NCBI GenBank assembly: GCA_021808665.1
Contig: JAKBBA010000004.1
Coordinates: forward strand, 1-64,000
Length of the DNA stretch: 64,000 nucleotides
Reading direction: 5' to 3'
DNA from: Actinomycetes bacterium
Lineage (GTDB): Bacteria > Actinomycetota > Acidimicrobiia > Acidimicrobiales > Palsa-688
Shown: in pieces, positions 15,825 through 22,425 of the stretch
Layout: each line of letters starts with the position of its first letter
How positions within the stretch are numbered: the stretch's first letter is position 1
The notes under the pieces: generated by a model
What the model was told of the DNA's origin: nothing
The model's database searches: none
What the model saw: the letters and a program-made list of their open reading frames with translations, nothing else
Made by a program: the position numbers and the translations under genes

Positions 15825-16835
15825 GTGGATGACGACTGGCTCCGACGTCTCCCCAAGGTAGAGTTGCACGTTCACCTGGAGGGAGGTTTCGACGTCGACA
15901 GGATCGTCGAGCTGGCGGACGAAGCGGGGGAGGAGCTGCCCGCCAACCCGCAGTCGATACTGCGCCCGAAGAGCCTGAGCGAGCTGCTGGCCAGGCTCGA
16001 CTGGTGGTGCGGCCTGATCCGCACCCCTGAGCAAGCCGTCCGCCAAGCCTACGACTTCGCCGCCCGCCTCGGCGCTGACGGGGTAGCCTACGCTGAAGTC
16101 ATCGTGAACCCGACCCACTGGAGAGGCTTGGGGCGCGAAGTCCTATTGGACGCAGTCTCGGCGGGTTTCGACCAGGCGGCGGGCGACGGCCACTGCGACG
16201 CGTGGATGCTCGTGTCGCTGCTGAGGAGCCAGAGCGCCCACGAAGCCCTGGAGGTCGTTGAAGCCTTGGCCGCTCGGCCCCCGTCGCGCCTGGTTGGACT
16301 GTCCATAGACGGCAACGAGGCAGCTACCGGGCCGACTGGCCACCGTTTCGCGCCGGCCTTCGCTCTTGCCGGCGCGCTCGGTCTCGGTCGGACTGCGCAC
16401 GCTGGCGAGTCGTCTGGGCCGGAAGGGATAGTCTCGGCGCTGGACGACCTCGGGGTGAGCCGTATAGACCACGGCGTGCGCTGCGTCGAGGACCGCGATC
16501 TGATGGTCCGTCTAGCGACGGAGGGAGTCGCGTTGAACGTATGCCCCACGTCGAACGTGGAACTTCTTTACGGTTCGATAGGCCGCCACCCGCTGGCGAC
16601 CCTGGTAGATGGCGGGATAGCTGTCACTATCAACACTGACGATCCGGTGACATTAGGCGTCACCCTCACCTCGGAGCTCGCCCTGGCACAAAGCGTCTGC
16701 CATTGGGGTTTACAGGGAGCGATCGCCGCCACCGAGACGGCGATAAGGGCCAGCTTCGCATCCGCGTCCAAAGCCTCCGACCTGCACAAACGCCTGAGCG
16801 AGTTCGCCGGTCGGACGCTGCCGGACCGAACATGA
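15825..16835 (+). CDS. Adenosine deaminase-family enzyme
   Basis: A 336-residue metal-dependent deaminase of the adenosine/adenine deaminase family (TIM barrel, one Zn). Motifs in order: PKVELHVHLEGG (HxH metal ligands), THAGE-like TAHAGESSGPEG (His and general-acid Glu), DHGVRC (His) and NTDDP (catalytic Asp pair). The GTG at 15825 begins exactly at the domain; the open frame extends 20 codons further without homology. Expected reaction: hydrolytic deamination of adenosine or a related aminopurine. It opens a plus-strand run with an NCS1 permease and an SsnA-like amidohydrolase, pointing to purine uptake and breakdown. Confidence 0.85.
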   Translation: MDDDWLRRLPKVELHVHLEGGFDVDRIVELADEAGEELPANPQSILRPKSLSELLARLDWWCGLIRTPEQAVRQAYDFAARLGADGVAYAEVIVNPTHWRGLGREVLLDAVSAGFDQAAGDGHCDAWMLVSLLRSQSAHEALEVVEALAARPPSRLVGLSIDGNEAATGPTGHRFAPAFALAGALGLGRTAHAGESSGPEGIVSALDDLGVSRIDHGVRCVEDRDLMVRLATEGVALNVCPTSNVELLYGSIGRHPLATLVDGGIAVTINTDDPVTLGVTLTSELALAQSVCHWGLQGAIAATETAIRASFASASKASDLHKRLSEFAGRTLPDRT

Positions 16836-16951
16836 GCTTCGAACGGCTGAGGCACGGTCGTTGACAACGGTGCCCGACGCTCCCTAACATTCGCTGTCCA
16901 GTACGGATGCCAGGAACCTGGGATCACGGTGCATGAGAGAGAGGTGGGGTT

Positions 16952-18400
16952 TTGACTACGAGCAAAGCCACGTCCGGCGACGAGGACTACGCGGCTTTCA
17001 AGCTGGAGCAGCGTGGTATCGACCTGGTCCCCGACGACGAGCGGGTGATGCGGCCGTCCGGACTTTTCTGGCTGTGGGCGGGCGCTATCTGGAACGTCGA
17101 GTTCCTCGTCTATGGCGCGTTGATCATGAGCTTCGGCCTGTCTTTCCCTCAGGCGGTGTTCGCCATCTTGGTCGGCAACGTCTTCTACGTCGTGCTCGGG
17201 GTTGCCAGCTTGCAGGGTCCGGAAACTGGGACCACCGCCTTCATGGTGAGCCGGGCGCCGTTCGGCAAGAACGGCAACCGGAGCGTTTCGTTCTTCAACT
17301 GGCTGACGCAGGTCGGATTCGAAGTGGAAGGACTCGTCCTTATCGTCCTCGTAGTGGAGGCGATGTTCTCCAAGGGCGGCATCACCGCCGGTACCGGCCT
17401 GAAGATCGTGATCATCCTCGTCGCAGTGGCCTTGCAGTTCATCATCCCCTTCCTCGGCCACGCGACCATCACCAAAGTGCTCCGCTACCTTTCCTTCGTC
17501 TTCATCGTCGTGTTCGCGATAATGGCCATCCTCGTTATACCTCACGTCAATTTGAACGATCTGGCGGCGTCGCGGATCAAGTCGAAGCAGCCCGTGTCGG
17601 CTGGTTGGCAGGTCATCACCACCGCTATCGTGCTGCTTATTTCGGCCGGTGGACTTGGCTGGACGGAGAACGCCAACGACTACTCCCGATACCTCCCACG
17701 TGAGACCCCGATGGGCCAGACCTTCTGGGCTGCAACCCTCGGCGCGGCGATACCGTCGATCCTCCTCGAGCTTCTCGGGGCGGCCGCCTACGTAATCAGC
17801 CCCAACGCAGCGGCGGTGACAGGGGTCCCGTCGTCGTTCGCCAGCTGGTTCTTCTGGCCATTCTTGATACTCGCCCTTCCGCAGCTGTTCGCGATCAACA
17901 GCTTGGACATGTACTCCTCCGGAGTAACCCTCCAGGCTCTGGGTGTTCCTGTCAAGCGCTGGGGTGCCGTCATAATCGACACGATCGTCGCTGGTGCGGT
18001 CACCTTCCTGGTGATCTTCAAAGGCAGCTTCTACAACGACCTGTCCGGCTTCTTGGACTACATCGTCGTGTGGCTGGCACCGTGGTTCGGTATCCTCACC
18101 GTCGACTGGCTGCTGCGACGGGGCCGCTACAGCCGGGCTGGGCTCGTTGACGAAAGTGGAGGCGTCTACTGGCGCAACGGTGGGATCAACTGGAAGGCGA
18201 TAATCGCCATGGCAGCCGGCATGGCGGCTGCTCTGCTTTGGATCAACGCCCAGTTCTACCAACCGTCCTATCTGAGCCCACTCTCGTCGGCCACCAACGG
18301 CAGCGACTTCTCTTGGCTGGTCGGCATCATCGTCGGGGGAGTCGTCTACTGGGTGTTGTCGTTCAAGTCGGTACCCGCCGAAGCCCAGGCGGCAGATTAG
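16952..18400 (+). CDS. NCS1-family purine/cytosine permease
   Basis: A 482-residue membrane transporter with about 12 hydrophobic segments. It matches the purine-cytosine/allantoin permease family: RGIDLVPDDERVMRPSGLFW at the N-terminus, the WAGAIWNVEF helix, GPETGTTAFMVSRAPFGKNG (substrate-site loop) and WTENANDYSRYLPRET. Proton- or sodium-coupled uptake of nucleobases or hydantoin-like compounds is known for the family. Start is TTG 16952 behind GAGAGGTGGGG. It follows the deaminase gene by 116 bp and precedes the amidohydrolase by 10 bp, so it is the likely uptake step of the pathway. Confidence 0.9.
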   Translation: MTTSKATSGDEDYAAFKLEQRGIDLVPDDERVMRPSGLFWLWAGAIWNVEFLVYGALIMSFGLSFPQAVFAILVGNVFYVVLGVASLQGPETGTTAFMVSRAPFGKNGNRSVSFFNWLTQVGFEVEGLVLIVLVVEAMFSKGGITAGTGLKIVIILVAVALQFIIPFLGHATITKVLRYLSFVFIVVFAIMAILVIPHVNLNDLAASRIKSKQPVSAGWQVITTAIVLLISAGGLGWTENANDYSRYLPRETPMGQTFWAATLGAAIPSILLELLGAAAYVISPNAAAVTGVPSSFASWFFWPFLILALPQLFAINSLDMYSSGVTLQALGVPVKRWGAVIIDTIVAGAVTFLVIFKGSFYNDLSGFLDYIVVWLAPWFGILTVDWLLRRGRYSRAGLVDESGGVYWRNGGINWKAIIAMAAGMAAALLWINAQFYQPSYLSPLSSATNGSDFSWLVGIIVGGVVYWVLSFKSVPAEAQAAD

Positions 18401-18410
18401 ACGGCCTGAA

Positions 18411-19430
18411 TTGTCAGACACTACGCCAGGGCTGGTGTGCGCCCACCACCACCTGTACTCCGCCCTGGCGCGTGGCATGCCGGCTCCGCCGGTGACGCCG
18501 AGGTCGTTCATGGACATTCTCGAGCAGATCTGGTGGCGTCTCGACGTCGCTTTAGACCTGGAGATGATCCGATGGTCGGCGATGCTCGGCGCCCTAGAAG
18601 CGCTCGAATCGGGCACGACAGCCATCGTCGACCACCACGAGAGCCCAGGGTGCATCGAAGGGACGCTTGAGGTCATCTCGGATGCGTGTGCGCGGGTCGG
18701 GGTGCGATCTGTGTGCTGCTACGGGGTGACAGATCGCCACGGACCTGACGGCGCCCGCCGGGGACTTGCTGAAAACGAGAGCTTTCTGGCAGCCGGGAAG
18801 CCGGGGATGGTGGGGTTGCACGCCGCGTTCACGTGCAGCGACGATACCCTCGAAGCCGCGGCAGACATCGCGAAGCGCTTCGACGTCGGGGTACATGTCC
18901 ATGTTGCAGAGGGCGAGGTAGATGTCGACGCGACCGACAGACTCGCCAGCTTCGCCGACGAGCGGTGGCTGGTAGTGCACGGCGTCCACCGCAAAGGCAC
19001 CCTGCCCGGCACTCTCGCTCACAATCCCCGGTCGAACATGAACAACGCCGTCGGTTACGCCGTACCTCAGACATGGCCGGGGCGGGTGGTGCTTGGAACC
19101 GACGGGATCGGCGCCGACATGCTCGAAGAGTTTCGGCTCGCTTACGTACGCGCCCGCGAGTTCGACGTCACCGCCACCCCCGAGCAGGCTTGGGGGTGGC
19201 TCGAAGCGGGCTGGGACCTGGTACCCCAGGCTCGATCGGACCGGGTGCGGTGGAGCTACGACAGCGTCGACGACCCGTGGTGCGCCGCCTTCACCACCGG
19301 CGTGCGGGCCTTGGACGTTTGGGTCGACGGTGAGGTCGTACTCCAAGAGGGAGTCCCAACCAGGGTTGACCCCCTCGAGGTTAGAGCTCGCGCCGCCGAG
19401 CAGGCTCGGCGTCTCTTCGCTCGACTCTAA
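18411..19430 (+). CDS. SsnA-like amidohydrolase lacking N-terminal domain
   Basis: A 339-residue amidohydrolase resembling E. coli SsnA and guanine/cytosine deaminases: GLVCAHHHLYSALARGM (metal HxH), VDHHESP, VHVHVAEGEVD (His), VVHG (His), PRSNMNNAVGY and GTDGIGADM (catalytic Asp). SsnA relatives are about 440 residues; here the start (TTG 18411, ten bases after the permease stop) lies only five residues before the first HxH region, so the N-terminal half of the beta-sandwich domain is absent. The open frame has no earlier start. Likely a purine or pterin-type deaminase/hydrolase within the scavenging cluster; substrate uncertain. Confidence 0.8.
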   Translation: MSDTTPGLVCAHHHLYSALARGMPAPPVTPRSFMDILEQIWWRLDVALDLEMIRWSAMLGALEALESGTTAIVDHHESPGCIEGTLEVISDACARVGVRSVCCYGVTDRHGPDGARRGLAENESFLAAGKPGMVGLHAAFTCSDDTLEAAADIAKRFDVGVHVHVAEGEVDVDATDRLASFADERWLVVHGVHRKGTLPGTLAHNPRSNMNNAVGYAVPQTWPGRVVLGTDGIGADMLEEFRLAYVRAREFDVTATPEQAWGWLEAGWDLVPQARSDRVRWSYDSVDDPWCAAFTTGVRALDVWVDGEVVLQEGVPTRVDPLEVRARAAEQARRLFARL

Positions 19431-19463
19431 GCGGCCGGGTCGCCCGGCCGTGCGGGCGGGTCG

Positions 19464-20120
19464 TCAGGAGTTGGCGCGGGTCGCGTTGAGGTAGTTGTAG
19501 ACAGTCACCCGCGACACGCCCATCGTGTCGGCGACTTCCTCGACGGCGTTGCGGATTAGGAACGCCCCGCGCTCGTCGAGCATCCGGACAGCCCGCTGCT
19601 TCGACGCTCGGTCGAGGTCAGACAACGCAGCGCCCAGGGCTGTCTCGACATCGCCTACCAACGCGCTCAGACCGTTGTGGTAGCCAGCGGTCTGGGCTGT
19701 CCCGGCGGTGCGTTCGACCCCAGCGACGACCTCACCTCTCCATTTCAAAGGCAACGCCGCGTCGGACATGTCAGCGGTCCCGACGATCCGCGCTCCGAGG
19801 GCTGACACGACGGGGCGGACGGCTTCGAGGAATGCTGCGGCCTCGTCGCCGGAAGCCCGTTTGGTCACTGTCATAGCCACGCCGCTAGCCCCGGCATGGA
19901 AGGCCGCCTCGATGGCCGCCGACGCGGCCGCGAGCACGGAGTCGACAGGACCGGTCATCGAGTTGCCGAACGGGCCTACCTCGGGTTCGTACCCGCTGGC
20001 ACGGACCGCCGCCAGGGCCGCCCGTACGTGAGGTCCTAGCTCTCCGTCGGTGAAAGGCTCGACCGTAAAGTCCACCTTCGCGTAGACCACGGCAAAGAGT
20101 GTAGCCACCCCAGAACCCAT
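19464..20120 (-). CDS. YKOF-domain helix-turn-helix regulator
   Basis: A 218-residue protein joining an N-terminal YKOF/MTH1187-type ferredoxin-like domain (TLFAVVYAKVDFTVEPFTDG, PHVRAALAAVRASGYEPEVG, and GASGVAMTVTKRA) to a C-terminal helix-turn-helix (AVRMLDERGAFLIRNAVEEV, ADTMGVSRVTVYNYLNA) like the DNA-binding end of DauR-type regulators. YKOF domains bind thiamine-like pyrimidines, so the small-molecule sensor may recognise a pyrimidine or purine-like ligand; this is inference. It is divergent from the carbamoylase operon across a promoter region with a palindrome covering both -35 boxes, so it very likely controls the cluster and itself. Confidence 0.75.
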   Translation of the reverse strand: MGSGVATLFAVVYAKVDFTVEPFTDGELGPHVRAALAAVRASGYEPEVGPFGNSMTGPVDSVLAAASAAIEAAFHAGASGVAMTVTKRASGDEAAAFLEAVRPVVSALGARIVGTADMSDAALPLKWRGEVVAGVERTAGTAQTAGYHNGLSALVGDVETALGAALSDLDRASKQRAVRMLDERGAFLIRNAVEEVADTMGVSRVTVYNYLNATRANS

Positions 20121-20178
20121 CTTGACGAATTATAAAATTCGCCTTGACATTCAGTCAAGAGCGCGTCATTTTGTAAGA
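20121..20178. promoter_or_regulatory. Divergent promoters sharing a palindromic operator
   Basis: Minus strand: TTGACT (20158-20153), exactly 17 bp, TTATAA (20135-20130), with ATG only nine bases further. Plus strand: TTGACA (20144-20149), 17 bp, CATTTT (20167-20172), with GTG 20179 seven bases on. Both mRNAs would be leaderless or nearly so. The perfect inverted repeat CTTGAC-ATTCA-GTCAAG (20143-20159) covers both -35 boxes; a further CTTGAC lies at 20121-20126. A single bound dimer would block both promoters. Confidence 0.65.
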
Positions 20179-21453
20179 GTGCACGAAGACCTTCGGATCG
20201 ACATCGGGAGGCTAACCGCCAGGCTAGCGGAGTTGGGCGAGATCGGCTCTACCGGCGACGGAGGCTGCGCCCGCCTCGCACTGACAGACGAGGACCGCGC
20301 CGGTCGTGACCTGGTGGTCGCCTGGATGGAAGACCTCGGCTTAGACATCAGCATCGACGAGATCGGCAACGTGGTAGCGACACGGCCAGGACTGTCTGAT
20401 GGCCCGCCGGTCATGTGCGGCTCGCACATAGACACGGTGGCCACAGGAGGCATCTACGACGGCAACCTGGGGGTGCTCGCCGGTCTGGAGGTGATCGAAA
20501 CCCTGTCACAGGCCGGAGTCGCGACCCGCCGTCCCCTGGCAGTCGCCTTTTTCACCGACGAGGAAGGTGCCCGCTTCTCCCCGGACATGCTCGGAAGCCT
20601 CGTCTACTGTGGCGGCCTCGGCGTTGAAGAAGCCCGCGATATCGTAGCCTCCGACGGGGCGAGGCTCGGAGACGAACTTGCCCGAATCGGCTATGTGGGA
20701 TCGGCACCCTGCCCGGGCCTGGCGCCCTACGCGTACGTCGAGTTGCACATAGAGCAGGGTCCAGTCCTCGAGGCGCACGGCGACGACATCGGGGCTGTTA
20801 CAGGGGTACAAGGGATCTCCTGGCAGGAACTGACGCTGGTGGGCCAGTCCAACCACGCGGGCACGACGCCAATGTCATACCGCCACGACCCCGGACTAGT
20901 CGCCGCCGAGATCGCCGTGCAAGCCCGTCGCCTAGCCGTCGGAATGGGAGCTGACCAGGTCGCGACGGTAGGCCGGCTGGAGCTCGTGCCGAACTTGGTG
21001 AACGTCGTCGCAGCGAAGGCGTCCATGACCGTCGATCTGCGCAACACCGACGAGGACCTCCTCGCCGGAGCCGAGGCGAAACTCGCGGAGGAGATAGATG
21101 AGATCTGCCGGCGCGAAGGCGTTTCTTGGTCGACGCGTAGGCTCGCACGCTTTGCGCCGGTCGAGTTCGACCCGACAGTGGTGTCGTTGGTCGAGGCCAA
21201 GGCCCTTGGCTTGGGGCTTTCCGTGCGGCGCCTGGCATCAGGCGCCGGTCACGACGCGCAGATGCTCGCACGCATGTGTCCAGCGGGGATGATCTTCGTC
21301 CCGAGCGTCGGCGGTATCAGCCACAACCCGAAGGAGTTCACCGACACCGGGCACCTCGAGGCCGGGACGAACGTGCTGCTCCAGGTCCTGTTGGACCTCG
21401 CAGACACGGACGTCCTTGGTTCCCAGGTGGAAGCCGTCGGGGTCGCGGGGTGA
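20179..21453 (+). CDS. M20 N-carbamoylase / allantoate amidohydrolase family
   Basis: A 424-residue metallo-amidohydrolase of the hydantoinase/carbamoylase family (AmaB, AllC, beta-ureidopropionase). Visible metal and family motifs: MCGSHIDTVATGGIYDGNLG (His, Asp), FFTDEEGARFSPDMLGS (Glu pair), YVELHIEQGPVLEAHG and the late GAGHDAQMLARM (His). These enzymes cleave N-carbamoyl groups from L-amino acids, ureidoglycine-type or allantoate substrates, giving ammonia and CO2. GTG 20179 is the start because it fits a leaderless transcript and the domain start; TTG 20122 would lie inside the promoter. Its stop overlaps the next gene's GTG (GTGA). Confidence 0.88.
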   Translation: MHEDLRIDIGRLTARLAELGEIGSTGDGGCARLALTDEDRAGRDLVVAWMEDLGLDISIDEIGNVVATRPGLSDGPPVMCGSHIDTVATGGIYDGNLGVLAGLEVIETLSQAGVATRRPLAVAFFTDEEGARFSPDMLGSLVYCGGLGVEEARDIVASDGARLGDELARIGYVGSAPCPGLAPYAYVELHIEQGPVLEAHGDDIGAVTGVQGISWQELTLVGQSNHAGTTPMSYRHDPGLVAAEIAVQARRLAVGMGADQVATVGRLELVPNLVNVVAAKASMTVDLRNTDEDLLAGAEAKLAEEIDEICRREGVSWSTRRLARFAPVEFDPTVVSLVEAKALGLGLSVRRLASGAGHDAQMLARMCPAGMIFVPSVGGISHNPKEFTDTGHLEAGTNVLLQVLLDLADTDVLGSQVEAVGVAG

Positions 21454-22391
21454 GCCGTCGCCTGGTGGTGGCAGCCGCCCAGATGGGCCCGGTAGCGCGC
21501 AACGACACCAGGGCCGGCGTCGTCGAGAGACTGCTCGACATGCTCGTTCAGTCAGCAGACCGGGGTGCCGACCTGGTCGTGTTCCCCGAGCTGGCGCTCA
21601 CCACGTTCTTCCCTCGCTGGTGGCAGGAACCGTTGTATGTCGCTGACCACTGGTACGAGACAGAGATGCCCGGGCCTGACACCAAGGCCCTCTTCGAAGA
21701 GGCGGCGAGGCGTCAGGTGGGCTTCTTCCTCGGATATGCGGAGCTGACCCCGCAAGGTCATCGCTATAACACTTCCGTGATCGTCGACCGACATGGGTCG
21801 ATCGCAGCCAAGTACCGCAAGGTTCACATCCCCGGCCATGAGACAAACGAGCCGTGGCGACCATTCCAGCACCTGGAGCGCTATTACTTCGAGCCGAGCC
21901 CTGACGGCTTCGCCGTGCACGACTTCCTCGGCGCCCGGGTGGGAATGATGATCTGCAATGACCGGCGCTGGCCCGAGACCTACCGGGTTATGGGGTTGCA
22001 GGGGGTGGAGATGATCCTCTGCGGCTATAACACGCCGATACATTATGCTCCCGACCCCTCGCAGGACGTGCTAGCCGGCTTTCACAACCAGTTGGTGCTC
22101 CAAGCCGGCGCGTACCAAAACGGCACCTGGGTCGTCGCGACGGCCAAAGGCGGCATGGAGGAGGGAGTCGACTCCCTCGCTCAGAGTTGCATAGTCGCAC
22201 CGTCGGGCCAGATTGTCGCGCAGACGATCACCAACGGGGACGAGGTGATCATCGCGGAATGCGACATCGACTGGTGCGCCAAGTACAAAGAGACGCTGTT
22301 CGACTTCGATCGATACCGCCGCCCGGAGTGCTACGCCATCCTCACCGAGAGCGATAACGGCAAGTCCAGTCGAGGGAGGGAACGGCCGTGA
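21450..22391 (+). CDS. Nitrilase-superfamily N-carbamoyl-D-amino acid hydrolase
   Basis: A 313-residue nitrilase-fold amidohydrolase with the Glu-Lys-Cys triad: VFPELALTTFFPRWW (Glu), KYRKVHIPG (Lys) and MMICNDRRWPETYRVMG (Cys). The CNDRRWPETYRVMGLQGVE pattern and GGYNTP-like CGYNTPIHY are diagnostic of D-carbamoylases rather than general nitrilases. It hydrolyses N-carbamoyl-D-amino acids or related ureido acids. The GTG start at 21450 overlaps the preceding stop (GTGA), indicating translational coupling with the M20 carbamoylase. Together they would accept both stereochemical series of carbamoyl amino acids, though no hydantoinase is encoded here. Confidence 0.88.
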   Translation: MSRRLVVAAAQMGPVARNDTRAGVVERLLDMLVQSADRGADLVVFPELALTTFFPRWWQEPLYVADHWYETEMPGPDTKALFEEAARRQVGFFLGYAELTPQGHRYNTSVIVDRHGSIAAKYRKVHIPGHETNEPWRPFQHLERYYFEPSPDGFAVHDFLGARVGMMICNDRRWPETYRVMGLQGVEMILCGYNTPIHYAPDPSQDVLAGFHNQLVLQAGAYQNGTWVVATAKGGMEEGVDSLAQSCIVAPSGQIVAQTITNGDEVIIAECDIDWCAKYKETLFDFDRYRRPECYAILTESDNGKSSRGRERP

Positions 22392-22425
22392 GATTTCAAC
22401 ACTCTTTCAACGAAGGTGATTCCAA

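Noticed and set aside
15678..16118. N-terminal extension of the serine hydrolase frame
   Set aside because: Overlaps the divergent deaminase start and has no homology; a good ribosome site supports GTG 15677.
16568..18676. 702-codon minus-strand open frame
   Set aside because: Antisense to the end of the deaminase gene and the whole NCS1 permease; a high-GC third-position shadow.
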